From Andalucia godoyi (Eukaryota; Discoba; Jakobea; Jakobida; Andaluciidae), in contig VRVR01000014.1 of assembly GCA_009859145.1 (NCBI GenBank), positions 61,988 through 125,987 of the forward strand: 64,000 nucleotides of DNA, given 5' to 3'. Below are positions 28,453 to 37,910 of this stretch, in pieces. Under the pieces are notes generated by a model. The model saw nothing but the letters and a program-made list of their open reading frames with translations. It was not told the origin of the DNA and did not search any database. Numbering within the stretch: position 1 is the first letter of the stretch; each line of letters opens with the position of its first letter. A program made the position numbers and the translations under genes.

Positions 28453-29156
28453 ATGCCGACTGAAGAAGAAAAGTCGTCGATCCAGTCTACTCTGACTCCG
28501 GAAGAGCTTGCGGAGTTCAAGGAGATTTTCGATCTGGTCGACAAGGATGGCGGCGGGTCGATTTCAAAGGACGAGTTGAAGGAACTGATGGAGACTCTTG
28601 GCTTGCGGCCTACCGAAGACGAGCTCGATGCAATGATGGCCGAAGTAGATGAAAACGGATCGGGAGATATCGACTTTGATGAATTCGTCTATGTCATGTC
28701 CCGTATGTTTTTTATTTATTTATGTAATTAATTGAATTGTTCATTGTTGTTGTTGTATTAGATTAGTGACGCATTATGTTAATTTTTGATGATTTTCTTC
28801 TTTCTGTTTCTGGTCTGCATGCATGCGCGTGTGCGAGTGGTTTTCATGTTTTATTATATTTTTTAATATTGTTTATATATGTATTTTTCAATTTAAACTT
28901 TCTGTTCTTGGTCAATGCAGGAAAGGTTCAAGCGGACTATACTCCCGAACAGCTGCGAGCTGCGTTCCGAGTCTTTGAGACTCCTGACTGCGGAAATGGG
29001 TTTGTGTCCACGGATGTTCTGGAACGTGCATTGACAACGTATGGCCCTGACAAGCTGTCTTTGGACGAGGCTGCAGAACTGCTGGCGACTGTGGACCATG
29101 AAAACACCGGACGAATCAACTACATGGAACTCATCAACATGATGAGTTCTGGATAA
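28453..29156 (+). CDS. Calmodulin-like EF-hand protein (two exons)
   Basis: Exon 1 is 28453-28702 and exon 2 is 28921-29156, giving 161 residues. EF1 (DKDGGGSISKDEL) and EF2 (DENGSGDIDFDEF) are canonical calcium-binding loops. EF3 (ETPDCGNGFVSTDV) is degenerate. EF4 (DHENTGRINYMEL) is near-canonical. The linker YTPEQLRAAFRVFE is typical of calmodulin, troponin C and centrin-type proteins. It lacks the basic N-terminus of centrin and is too diverged for true calmodulin. It could be a light chain for the IQ motifs seen elsewhere in the window, but that is only a guess. Confidence 0.88.
28703..28920 (+). other. Spliceosomal intron in calmodulin-like gene
   Basis: 218 nt, GTATGT...GCAG, A/T-rich. 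Removal joins YVMS to RKVQADYTPEQL in frame (phase 1) and yields a continuous four-EF-hand protein. Confidence 0.93.
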
Positions 29157-29877
29157 ACGAGGCAGTAATCCTCCTTTTCCCCTTCTCTTTCTTCCCCTTC
29201 CCCTTCTTCTTCTTCTTCTTCTTCTTCTTCTTTTTCTTCTTCTCCTTCCTTTTGGCCTTTCTCATTAGATGTGCGATTGGATAGAATCACCTACATTGTA
29301 CATTGCATATGCATGGTCATCGCTAATCATGCGTAATCAGCCTTGCAACCACGCCATTATACATGGGGCGGAAAGGGGGGTAGGCCCCAACACGCCTTGC
29401 CGGCGTTCTTAACGTAAATGTTGTTGCGCGCACCATAAGACAAAAAAAGACAAAGGAGGTTGCAGCGTCCCAAAAATTAGCGTCTGAACAATTTGGATAA
29501 GAGAACAACTCCGGATTCTCATTTCGTTTGCTTGTTGTTGCTTGCGTGCGTTCATGCTTGTTGCTTGTTGCCGCCTGCGTGAGAAACGGTGATTTGCGAT
29601 TTGTACCCTAAATATCCAAAGAGACAAAATTTGCTCTGTCGTAGTACTTCTGCTCAAGCAACATAGCCCTTTCGTTTTTAATTCACACACATGAAATCGC
29701 TGGTTTTTCCACTCCGTCAGTTCTTTTTTATTTTTATTTATTTATACAATAATCAGTAGAATTCCTCCGTCTCCTACAGTCTAATCAGCTCCAAATTCCC
29801 GCTCAACACAAGATTTGTGTTGCGAAGAGCGAGTAAGAAAGAAAGAGAAAGAGGGGTGGTGGGTCTGTATTGAAGGA
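29157..29877. other. Intergenic holding (TTC)n and repeat copy D
   Basis: 721 bp. A TTC/CTT repeat lies at about 29203-29245, repeat copy D on the minus strand at 29289-29426, and A/T-rich sequence before the next gene. The start of the next gene is preceded by a purine tract (GAAAGAGAAAGAGG). Confidence 0.65.
29289..29426 (-). repeat. Structured dispersed element, copy D
   Basis: On the minus strand it reads CAACATTTACGTTAAGAACG, a GCC-GGCAA-GGC hairpin, GTTGGGGCCTACCCCCC, then its own variable hairpin (plus coordinates 29352-29370, CCAT/ATGG with CG/CG below). GTTGCAAGG, GATTACGCATG and TGTACAATGTAGG follow. It is the only copy in opposite orientation. Confidence 0.75.
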
Positions 29878-31230
29878 ATGGTGGACGCAGCTGCAACGGG
29901 ATATTTCTGGGTGTCGTTCGTCGCTGGACTTGTGGGGGTTGTGGCGCTTGGTCTGTCGATATTCAAGCATTTCCGCTATGCTATTCCTTACCAGCGCTTC
30001 GTATCAACCAAGACTGGAAAGGAGTTTGACGGGAATCTGTCTGCGTTTTCCGTGAAACATCCTCTGCAGAGTGCAACGCTGTGGTTGGTGTTCTTCGGTC
30101 TCTTTGCTGTGGACGGATGTCCGCGGATTCTTGATCTGGTGCACTTGAGCGCTTGGATTCTGTTCTCGCTGCTGGACCGCACACAGGACTGCATCCGCTC
30201 GTACGCATTGTACTTTCAACGAGTGTCCGTGTACGGAAGTGATCCATCGTCGTCCGACAAGTCAAGTGCTGATTCCACGATATACGCTCTGATTGTTATC
30301 ATTTATCTTGTGATGTTCCTGTTCTACGTATTTTCTGTTTGGTTTGTACGTGCCGGGTTCTTCTACCGCATCATTTCCTACCGACCGGAGGCAGCGGCGT
30401 TTTTTGACTTTACTGAATCGATGGGTCGAGTACGGTTCACCAATGTGCTGCTTACGTGGTCCATGCGCCTGTGGGTCGCGGCAAACGTAGTGTACGGGAT
30501 TTATCGTTTTGCATGGACGGTCGCTCTGGGATATCCGGTGTGGTGGGCGATCTTCCGCTTCCTGTTTGGGACACCGTTGTCCATCATTTGCTCGTCATCC
30601 ATGTTCTTGCTGATGTTTTCTGTATCTGGATATTTGCTCATTGAGGTGTCGCTCACCAAGGCCAAGTTGGTGGAAGTGTATGCGGCGTTGCGCGACCAGG
30701 CTCGAGGATTTCCACCGCATCGCAAGCTGCTCGACGCGTTTCAGCCAAGCCTGTTTTTCCATACGTATGCGTACTTGGTTGCGAAGATCCAAATGACTGG
30801 AAACAAGCTGTCAGGAATCTTGTTCTTAGCCTGCTTTGTGTTTGTTATCCAATTTACACTCATCCTCGTACGGTTCTTGTCGTTTGGCAGAAACTTACAG
30901 CAAATTGCAGAGGATCTTGTGTCGCACGCGAGCGATTTTCTCGTCGCAGTCCCGTTGCTGCTCATTGTCTTGTCGTTCGCTCTTGTGAGCTCCAGAATGA
31001 ACTCAGTACTTGTCACATCGCAAATGACACTTGGGTACTTTGTGATGAACGGATACAAGGCTGTCAAGCAAGCAGACGTGCTTGTCATGATCCAAAGTAT
31101 CGGCAACTTGCCATATGCATTTCACATTGGTGGTATCTTGCTTGACAACGGTTCTGTAGTCAAGGGCTTTTCTCTTTTCTTTTCTCTTGGAGCCGCCATT
31201 ATTGCCTTCTACGACTACACCACGAAGTAA
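29878..31230 (+). CDS. Polytopic membrane protein, about eight spans, unassigned
   Basis: 450 residues from the ATG at 29878; the frame upstream reaches only a TTG. Hydrophobic spans are visible near residues 8-30, 62-80, 135-160, 195-220, 245-268, 315-338, 355-378 and 420-443. A long loop with a charged helix (KAKLVEVYAALRDQ) separates spans 5 and 6. The last span ends abruptly at FYDYTTK. This general layout, with the long penultimate loop and short tail, recalls gustatory-receptor-like ion channel proteins found in some protists, but no diagnostic motif is visible. Other polytopic families are equally possible. Confidence 0.6.
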   Translation: MVDAAATGYFWVSFVAGLVGVVALGLSIFKHFRYAIPYQRFVSTKTGKEFDGNLSAFSVKHPLQSATLWLVFFGLFAVDGCPRILDLVHLSAWILFSLLDRTQDCIRSYALYFQRVSVYGSDPSSSDKSSADSTIYALIVIIYLVMFLFYVFSVWFVRAGFFYRIISYRPEAAAFFDFTESMGRVRFTNVLLTWSMRLWVAANVVYGIYRFAWTVALGYPVWWAIFRFLFGTPLSIICSSSMFLLMFSVSGYLLIEVSLTKAKLVEVYAALRDQARGFPPHRKLLDAFQPSLFFHTYAYLVAKIQMTGNKLSGILFLACFVFVIQFTLILVRFLSFGRNLQQIAEDLVSHASDFLVAVPLLLIVLSFALVSSRMNSVLVTSQMTLGYFVMNGYKAVKQADVLVMIQSIGNLPYAFHIGGILLDNGSVVKGFSLFFSLGAAIIAFYDYTTK

Positions 31231-31354
31231 GCCCTGGCTGCACTTCTTGCTCTCCCCGCTTTCTTTCTCGTCTGTCCGTTCTCTTCCCCTCCTTCCCCTC
31301 CCTTTTTTCCCTTTATCCTTCTTCCTTCCCATTCCTTTCTGAGGCTGACCGCGT

Positions 31355-32467
31355 CTATTCTGCTGGTGCATTCACTTCTCCGCCTTCTTCTCCTTCCTGC
31401 TGCTGCTGTTCTATCAGCGCTGCGAGCCGTTCTTCAAAAACACGCACAAGACCCTCGGCAATTGTGGTCAAGCTGCTCCATTCTTCCCAATGCTCGGACA
31501 TGTCGATGCGAGACGACAGATATTCTGAGAATCGATGGAACTTCTCTACGGCATTGGGACCCGGTTGCAGATCAATCGCTTGCATCATCAAATTCACAAT
31601 GCCCACAGCATACATTCCAAGCGACATTTCCGAAAACTCCTTGAATCGGACACTACGAATCGCTGTGGAAATGAGCTTTGCCGTGCACGGTTGCTCCAAC
31701 ACAAACTCTACACGTGGACACAGCGGCTGCAGGAGAGAATAAATCAGCATTCTTTGACCATCGATGCATGAGCCCATATCCGTAATCAAGCACGATAGCC
31801 ACGGAATGTGGTAACTCAACGCACTTGATTCGGACAGGTACGCCTCCCCCAAGCTTTTAAGCTCCGAAAGCAGCCCGTCCCGGAAGCGCCCGCCGGCTGC
31901 AAAACACGCGCCAATCAGTCCTCCGAGAGCTCTTCTACTTGTCACAAACTCTCTGGAAAGATCTGCTGATTTTCGCAATTCGACAGCCAAGTCTGCACAA
32001 TGCAGCGGGGTTTTGAAGAACCGCTTGTGTTCCTCCAGCAAAACAGCCGCGTGCTGTCGCAGTCCCGACGACACACACCACTTTTTCAAAACTTCAGGAT
32101 CCTTTTGCAGAGCAAGACATGACTCCTCAAGCACGCACGAGCCTCCCACAAGTCCGTTCCGAGACAGAGCTATCACGCAAGGATCGAGGATCAGTCTGCG
32201 AAAATCCGTGAATTCGAGAGGGAAACACACGCTGAAGTGCGGCCCTTCAGCAATACAGATGGATCGGAAAAGAGCCTTCATTCGAACATCCGAAGAAGTA
32301 ATCGCTGCATGAACAACTCGCGTCAAAAAGTCCTGATCGAGGATGTACCCCGTTCGAAGTGCCCACGCCATGGACGAACAGATGACCGGATACGACTTTT
32401 GAAATGAAAAATCAAACGACAGCGCATCTCCTATTTGATGAGGAAGAGTGCTATAAGGCACGGCCAT
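31355..32467 (-). CDS. Unrecognised alpha-helical protein
   Basis: 370 residues from the ATG at 32467. It is mostly helical with repeated Leu/Ala pairs, perhaps HEAT- or ARM-like, and ends in a Gln/Glu-rich tail (IEQQQQEGEEGGEV). There are no membrane spans and no catalytic motif that I recognise. Codon and amino-acid composition match neighbouring true genes. It converges on the polytopic membrane protein gene, 125 bp between stops. Confidence 0.6.
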   Translation of the reverse strand: MAVPYSTLPHQIGDALSFDFSFQKSYPVICSSMAWALRTGYILDQDFLTRVVHAAITSSDVRMKALFRSICIAEGPHFSVCFPLEFTDFRRLILDPCVIALSRNGLVGGSCVLEESCLALQKDPEVLKKWCVSSGLRQHAAVLLEEHKRFFKTPLHCADLAVELRKSADLSREFVTSRRALGGLIGACFAAGGRFRDGLLSELKSLGEAYLSESSALSYHIPWLSCLITDMGSCIDGQRMLIYSLLQPLCPRVEFVLEQPCTAKLISTAIRSVRFKEFSEMSLGMYAVGIVNLMMQAIDLQPGPNAVEKFHRFSEYLSSRIDMSEHWEEWSSLTTIAEGLVRVFEERLAALIEQQQQEGEEGGEVNAPAE

Positions 32468-32920
32468 TGCGTACAATAAGAAAAAGTAGACGGAGAAATG
32501 GTCACTGAAATGCTCCTCTTTTTTCTTCTCTTTTATATAAAAATTTAGAATGAACGTTTTTTCATTCAATAATAATAATAATAATAAGTAGTGGTTTTGG
32601 AAGAAATGCTGAAAGAGCGGGACAATGTTTGGTCAAAGCCATTTTCTGGCGGGAAGCTACGACAGGCAATCTGTGCTTCCGCGTGTGTGTGTGTGTGTGT
32701 GTGTGTCACATACGGTAATTCGTAGAGGCGGGGGAAGCGAGTACACAGTAGAACCCCCCTCCCCCCCCCCCAAGCGATTCAAACAACGACTGAGCAAGAA
32801 GAATCTTCGAAAGGCCGATCGCCGAAGCATCACTTGCGCGCTCTACAGATTCGGAAACAACAACAACAATCAACAACAACAACAGTCAAAAAACCAAGAG
32901 TAGAGAGGGGCCAGACCGGC
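32468..32920. other. Intergenic between unknown gene and POP5
   Basis: 453 bp. A TAA repeat lies at 32568-32587. An E2F-like TCTGGCGGGAAG occurs at 32645-32656. (GT)n is at 32685-32706, a C-run at 32756-32771 and CAA repeats at about 32857-32883. No gene is seen. Confidence 0.55.
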
Positions 32921-33460
32921 CTACGCTTCTGAAATGGACGCCACATCCGTGATTTCCTTTTGGAACGCTGCGATGCCGTCTTGAGCAGATCGGACAGCAT
33001 CGGCCCTGTCTCTCCGATCCCGCAATTCGCAGACCGTTTTTAACAGGCTTATACATTGCTCTCGAGCGTGTTCAATTGCTCTTCTCTGGGCATTCCTGAT
33101 GGACCCTGCAACATGCATTGTTCGAAACACGCACAACCTGTCCTTGACAGCCGTAGTCATTGCGATCGCCGCCACAAACCGCACATGATCTGCGCGCGCA
33201 ACTCGCAGAATCAGCGTTCCTGTGCTGTAGGAATAGTACTTTATGCTGAACGACCCACCAAAAATCGCAGACCCGTGAATCCCGAAACAATCAAGAATCG
33301 TCTTGCGGATCGCACTCAGCACATCGCGATCCGTTACGCTCCCACCTCCACTTGCAGAGCCAGTCCCCGTCGTTGTCGTCGTCGCCACAGCCTCCCGTCC
33401 CTTCGGATGATCCGAAAACTGCAGATCCACCAAAATATACCGATTCTTGAACCGCACCAT
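32921..33460 (-). CDS. POP5: RNase P/MRP subunit POP5
   Basis: 179 residues. The start MVRFKNRYILVDLQF is the POP5 signature. The core (FGIHGSAIFGGSFSIKYYSYSTG, shown here in part; then LILRVARADHVRFVAAIAM) matches the family fold, which binds the catalytic RNA of RNase P and RNase MRP. These complexes mature tRNA 5' ends and pre-rRNA. A Thr/Gly/Ser loop (TTTTTGTGSASGGG) is inserted near residue 30, and the C-terminus carries an extra charged helix. The first ATG is used. Confidence 0.9.
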   Translation of the reverse strand: MVRFKNRYILVDLQFSDHPKGREAVATTTTTGTGSASGGGSVTDRDVLSAIRKTILDCFGIHGSAIFGGSFSIKYYSYSTGTLILRVARADHVRFVAAIAMTTAVKDRLCVFRTMHVAGSIRNAQRRAIEHAREQCISLLKTVCELRDRRDRADAVRSAQDGIAAFQKEITDVASISEA

Positions 33461-33830
33461 CGTAAGTGAACTCTGACCAGCAAGAAGCGGGGCGCAGATT
33501 GAGTAACAGAAGAAGAAGATGATGATGATGATGAAGAAGAAGAAGAAGAGGAAGAAGAAACCCCTTGCAAATGCAGCTCAGTACGGCTTCCCACGTTTCC
33601 CGTATTCCAATAGCTTTGTACTACAGTACCCTGTTTTCCAATCTTTCAGCATCACATGGCGGCACTTGATGCATCGCTCAGCAAGGAGAATGTGTGCCTT
33701 TTCAGTGCCGCAGTGGAAGATCTCGAGTCGACAGGCCGCCGAGTACGAGAGACGGTGGGAACGTCGACCGACAGAGACAGTGGGAGAAGGAGAGCGGTGG
33801 ACTAGAACAGAAGAAGAGAGAAGAGCAAAG
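33461..33830. other. Upstream region shared by POP5 and ARL8
   Basis: 370 bp between divergent genes. A GAAGAAGATGATG purine repeat lies at 33509-33560. Purine-rich sequence also occurs directly before the ARL8 start. No defined element is seen. Confidence 0.5.
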
Positions 33831-34379
33831 ATGGGTGCGCTATTATCGATGTTGTTTTCGACAAGGATTGATATCATTGTGGTTGGGCTTGCGAATGCTG
33901 GGAAAACGACATTGCTGAATGCTCTTTCGGTGTCGCCGGAAGACGACCGGGGAACGAATGCGCATGCGGATACGATCCCTACGATTGGACTCAATGTGAA
34001 GAAGTTTAAGAAGGGCGGGATTACAGTGAAGGCTTGGGATTTATCTGGGCAATCGCGGTTCCGGTCGGAATGGAGAAGGTATACACCGGGAAACGACGCG
34101 CTTGTGTTTGTCATTGACTCTGCGGACCTGGACAAGATCGAGGAAGCTCGATTCGAACTTCACAATATGCTTGAAGACCGTGCATTGGCTGGAATGCCAA
34201 TTGCTATTGTGCTCAACAAGACAGACATCGACCCGCACATCCGAAAAGAAGACGCCATCAAACAGCTTAATATGGACTACATCACGGACTTCCCTTGGGT
34301 CGTCATCGAAATGTCTGCTTTGCGAAAAATCGGAATGGAGGAACTCGTGCAGTGGCTCAAGAAGCACTCCAAAAAGTAG
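33831..34379 (+). CDS. ARL8: ARL8-like small GTPase
   Basis: 182 residues. The order is P-loop GLANAGKTT, switch I IPTIGLNVKKFKKG, switch II WDLSGQSRFRSEW, NKTD, and a SALRK-type G5 (EMSALRKIG). The C-terminal LVQWLKKHSKK closely matches ARL8 proteins, which end in WLIQHSKS. ARL8 recruits kinesin and tethering factors to lysosomes. The N-terminus MGALLSMLFSTRID lacks the myristoylation context of ARF1 (no Ser/Thr at position 6 but a possible Gly2); ARL8 is instead N-acetylated in known cases. Switch II has a Ser at the first Gly of DxGGQ. Confidence 0.88.
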   Translation: MGALLSMLFSTRIDIIVVGLANAGKTTLLNALSVSPEDDRGTNAHADTIPTIGLNVKKFKKGGITVKAWDLSGQSRFRSEWRRYTPGNDALVFVIDSADLDKIEEARFELHNMLEDRALAGMPIAIVLNKTDIDPHIRKEDAIKQLNMDYITDFPWVVIEMSALRKIGMEELVQWLKKHSKK

Positions 34380-34564
34380 ACAGATGGGGCCCCGGCGTGA
34401 TATCCAACGATGAGACAGCAAGAAGAAGAAAAAGAAGAATACAATGAGGGATTTTATAATTGTGTGAAACACCATCTCAAAATAAAAAAGACAAGACGAA
34501 CCGTTACGCACTGTTCTCACAATGTGGATGAGGACGACGAGGTGGCAGGTAATGCTCATGGTTC

Positions 34565-35590
34565 CTATTGATCGACTTGCCAGTCATCGCCGAACTTCTT
34601 AATGTTCTGCATGTCGTCCACAAACTCTCCTATCAACTGCAGCTTTTCCATCAGAGACTGTGCAGGCGGTCGGTGCGTGCCGCGGCTCAAGCTTGACTTC
34701 ATGCATCGCAGATACATCTCCTCCACTGCAGTCTGCACTTCCGTGGACACCAGCCTTCGGTTGACGTATCTCTTGGACTCTTCGTCCCATTCCCGCTGCG
34801 CCCACAGCGATTCGTCCGTCAGTTCTTCGTGCATTTGCTGCTTATGAGACCGTTGCTGCCCCAGCCGAGCAGACACCGAGGCGGCTTCGTACTTTTTCCT
34901 ATTATATTCTCTCTGCATTGCCTCCAGCTCTGCCTCGAGAGCATCCCTTCGCTGCACAAGCGCCTTTTCCGTTGCGCGCAAGGCATGGTACCGTTCGATC
35001 ACGTCATTGATATCATTGAATCCCTCAACCTTCTCAATGAAGCTGAGAAGAAACTTTGCATACGCTGAAAGCCGGGAAACCTCTTCAGCATGGGACTTTC
35101 GTGCTTTTTCAATGTTCTCGAGCTCCTTGTGAAGAGCAACGATCTCCCGCTGCTTTTCAACCACGAGCCTCGCTTCATCGAGCGCCTTCTTTTCTGCCCG
35201 AGCTCTCTTCGCATCGTTATCTAAAAGAAACCGATTGAACTTTGACAATTGTCGCTGCAAATCATCTTCCATCTGCTTCAACTGAGCCTCCTTGATCGTA
35301 AACTCTCGTTCCTGATGCTCAAACGACTCCTGGGCTCGATCGTACTCGTCCCCTGCCCGAATCAGCGCCTTTCTCAGTTGCAGCAGCTTTGTGGATTCCG
35401 TCGACACATCCTCCGTCTCGTATTTCAAAAGGCGCTCTTGCACTTTTGCGGCATCTCTTTTTTCCTTTTCAGCCTTTTCATCCACAACGACAGTCGACCG
35501 CCGTGGGATCCGCGTGCCATTCAGGTCCATTACAGGCTCGGGGGACAAACTTCCTGCATTCTTCCCAGGTACTCGAAATGATGTCTGCAT
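34565..35590 (-). CDS. CFAP73/CCDC42-like coiled-coil ciliary protein (DUF4200)
   Basis: 341 residues, almost wholly coiled coil. The N-terminal half matches the DUF4200 region shared by CFAP73, CCDC42 and CFAP100: LLKYETEDVSTESTKLLQLR, then FNRFLLDNDAKRARAEKKA. CFAP73 with CFAP100 forms the modifier of inner arms (MIA) complex in Chlamydomonas flagella, and CCDC42 acts in sperm flagella. Which paralogue it represents cannot be told by eye. It converges on ARL8 with 185 bp between stops. Confidence 0.8.
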   Translation of the reverse strand: MQTSFRVPGKNAGSLSPEPVMDLNGTRIPRRSTVVVDEKAEKEKRDAAKVQERLLKYETEDVSTESTKLLQLRKALIRAGDEYDRAQESFEHQEREFTIKEAQLKQMEDDLQRQLSKFNRFLLDNDAKRARAEKKALDEARLVVEKQREIVALHKELENIEKARKSHAEEVSRLSAYAKFLLSFIEKVEGFNDINDVIERYHALRATEKALVQRRDALEAELEAMQREYNRKKYEAASVSARLGQQRSHKQQMHEELTDESLWAQREWDEESKRYVNRRLVSTEVQTAVEEMYLRCMKSSLSRGTHRPPAQSLMEKLQLIGEFVDDMQNIKKFGDDWQVDQ

Positions 35591-36228
35591 GATCTGAAAA
35601 CGATACTAGATTATCGACTGGTGATGTCGTTTCTTTGATTTCGTTCTCTCTCTTTTTTTTCACCTCTTTCAAAATCTATCTACTGAATTGGCTCTTTTTT
35701 GTTTTTACGTTTTTCTTTCTGTATTTTTTGAGGAGGTGGTTGAAAAAACTGTCCGTTGAATAGGCTGTGTGAGCAGAGCGCACATCGATATCCGTCAATG
35801 CTTTCCTGTGTTTCCGCAAAAAGGTGCAACTGGCCCCAGGTTAGCAGAACGAGAACGGGGGGGGCGGGGTTCCAGAAGCTGGCTTGATCATTCAAAGACC
35901 CTCCTGGTGGACACAGGGGGAGTGGCGTGTTTTCGATCCGCATCTCGGTGCTTCGCCGACCCCGCTCTTATGAGGCTTTGCAAGAATAACCGAGCAACCA
36001 AAATGCATACGCCGAGACACGAGACGACGCGAGATCAGGAAACCTGGAGAAATGTTTGGGACCTAACGGACTACAGTGGCCGTGATCGCCCTTCCCGCCG
36101 GGCGGGCCGCCTGACAAAGATCTCTCTCTCTCTCTCTCTCTCTCTGTGAAGCAACGTTTCTTCGATTGTTCTGTTGCTGACTGCATGCTGCACAAAAGCC
36201 GGTTTCTAGAACTACGTAGAACAGCAGA
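35591..36228. other. Intergenic with candidate structured RNA and (CT)n
   Basis: 638 bp between divergent genes. It contains a GC-rich foldable segment at 35864-35965 and a (CT)n tract at about 36120-36146 before the methyltransferase gene. Confidence 0.55.
35864..35965 (+). ncRNA. Candidate multi-helix RNA, unassigned
   Basis: A 7-bp closing helix GCGGGGT/ACCCCGC encloses several small hairpins: CCAG-AAG-CTGG, TTGA-TCAT-TCAA, CTCC...GGAG and CGGTG-CTT-CGCCG. A TTTTCGATCC segment resembles a Pol III B box but is one base short. It does not fit a normal tRNA or tRNA-Sec fold. Either strand is possible. The GC-rich context makes chance folding a real concern. Confidence 0.3.
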
Positions 36229-36934
36229 ATGGAAGAAAATAAGTTTTTGAAGCGGACGAAGGAAAAGGCAGATTTCAACCAGTACTGGTACTCAAAACCC
36301 ACGATTGACGCAATGGTATCCGAAGTTTTGGCAAATGCTCGGTGCGCGGCATTCCTGTCCACTCCAAGCGTCTATTTTTCTCTCCCTGACGACTCTGATG
36401 TGCGAAAGAATAGTATTGTTCTCGACGTATGCTTTCTTGTGTTTCTCCATCCTCCTTTCCAGTTTCTTCATCGGGTGCTGTGTCTGTGTTTGGGCATTTG
36501 TCAGAAGTGGCGTCGTTGCTATTTGATCAGTCCGATTATTCATTTGTTTATTTTATTTCTTTGTTGGTTGATGCTGTGTATAGATTGATCCCGTGTTCAA
36601 AAAAGATCCGAATTTTGTAATGTATGATTACCATCATCCGGAAGCGATTCCAGCAAAGTATGAAAAGCAGTTCGACTACGTCGTGATTGATCCGCCGTTC
36701 ATCACAGAAGAAGTATGGAGGCTTTACACGGAAGCTGCAGCGCGACTGTTGAAAGATGGAGGGAAGATTCTCTTATCCACAATCCAGGAAAATGCAGACA
36801 TGATGAAGGCGTTGCTGAATGTCGCTCCGTGCAAGTTCATGCCGTCCATTCCACACCTTGTATATCAGTATTTTTTTTACACAAACTACGAACCCGCGGT
36901 TTTGAACACGTCCAATCCGGAGATTCCCGAGTAA
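36229..36934 (+). CDS. EEF1AKMT1: EEF1A lysine methyltransferase 1 (N6AMT2-like; two exons)
   Basis: Exon 1 is 36229-36426 and exon 2 is 36584-36934, 182 residues in all. The N-terminus FNQYWYSKPTIDAMVSEV, the middle YDYHHPEAIP, and the catalytic FDYVVIDPPFITEE (a DPPF motif) are typical. The tail KILLSTIQENADMMKALL also fits. This S-adenosylmethionine-dependent enzyme methylates a lysine of elongation factor eEF1A. Splicing joins SIVLD to IDPVFKKDP; without it the frame runs into a stop at 36588. A (CT)n leader precedes the start. Confidence 0.9.
36427..36583 (+). other. Spliceosomal intron in EEF1AKMT1
   Basis: 157 nt, GTATGC...ATAG, T-rich, phase 0. It interrupts the sequence just before the YDYxxP segment of the methyltransferase. 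Confidence 0.9.
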
Positions 36935-37076
36935 TGCAACGCAGCACACAGAGAGACAGTTATTTGGGAAAGAAGAAAAAAGAAAAAGGAAGAGGAAGAA
37001 AAAAAAAGAAGAGAAGAGAGGGACCTCTGCGGTAAAGAAAGGATATGAAAAAGTGTCGCTTTATTAACAGAGCGGC

Positions 37077-37538
37077 TCAGAAAGGATGGGCTAAGGCCTT
37101 GTATTCGTCCGAGTCCAACAAGTCGGTCGCAAGATGGATGTCATGGTGAATGGCGCTGATGAGGTCTTCAAGCGAGTCAAACTTTGCTTCGTTTCTCAAG
37201 AACCCAAGTACTTTGACCTCCAGTAATTTCCCGTAGAAATCCTCATTGAACGAGCTCAGCAAATGCGGTTCGATCGTCTTTTGCTGGACATCGGAAAAGT
37301 GCGGGTTGTACCCAATGGAGAGCACAGTCTTGTGCAGCCGCACATCGTCTTCAAGCCTTGCCCACCCAAAGTAAATCCCAGTCCCAAGCGCCTCCAGCGA
37401 CGTCTCATTGCCCTCAATCGGGAGATTCGCAGTCGGAATCCCAAGTAGCTTCGATCCTCGCCCGAACCCTTTGCACACTGCTCCTCTCAGAACCACCGGC
37501 TCAATCTTGCGAACTTGCCACTTTACACTCTCTGTCAT
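37077..37538 (-). CDS. RFK: Riboflavin kinase
   Basis: 153 residues, the size of monofunctional eukaryotic riboflavin kinase. It phosphorylates riboflavin to FMN. Motifs are GFGRGSKLLGIPTANLP (nucleotide-binding, with the invariant PTAN), TGIYFGWARL, SIGYNPHF and TIEPHLLSSFNEDFYG, where the Glu is the catalytic base in family members. No fused FAD synthetase or HAD domain is present. It converges on EEF1AKMT1, 142 bp between stops. Confidence 0.95.
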   Translation of the reverse strand: MTESVKWQVRKIEPVVLRGAVCKGFGRGSKLLGIPTANLPIEGNETSLEALGTGIYFGWARLEDDVRLHKTVLSIGYNPHFSDVQQKTIEPHLLSSFNEDFYGKLLEVKVLGFLRNEAKFDSLEDLISAIHHDIHLATDLLDSDEYKALAHPF

Positions 37539-37910
37539 TCTGCTCCCCTACTTGTCTCCCGTACTTGTCTCCCGTCTCCGTCTCTTGTCTAAATGCAGTC
37601 ACCACGGGCTGTCGGCAGTATCTCGCTTGCCGCCGAATTTATTTATTTATATTCCCGGTTTCCTCCGAAACTTGAACGTGGATGAAAAGTGCACTATGCG
37701 CAGCATCAGTCAATTGATGCAACGGGATTTTTTCAGTAAAAAAAATCGGGCCGCTGAAGGCTCTCTCGTAGTTGACCGGTGAGGATTCAAGCAGCGTGGG
37801 CTTGTCGATGTTTTTGTTTAGTGGAGTTTATAGGACTTTTCGTCGACCGATTTTCCTGTCCTTTCCTTCGTTCCAAGAAGCAACAGAGTATTTAAAAAAA
37901 AGCAGAAGAA
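37539..37910. other. Divergent upstream region of RFK and TVP38/TMEM64 genes
   Basis: 372 bp. A short TACTTGTCTCCC duplication lies just upstream of RFK (37550-37575). No other element is clear. Confidence 0.5.

Noticed and set aside
35864-35965. tRNA or tRNA-Sec
   Set aside because: Acceptor-like ends pair, but the T-arm and D-arm do not fit and the T-loop would be misplaced.
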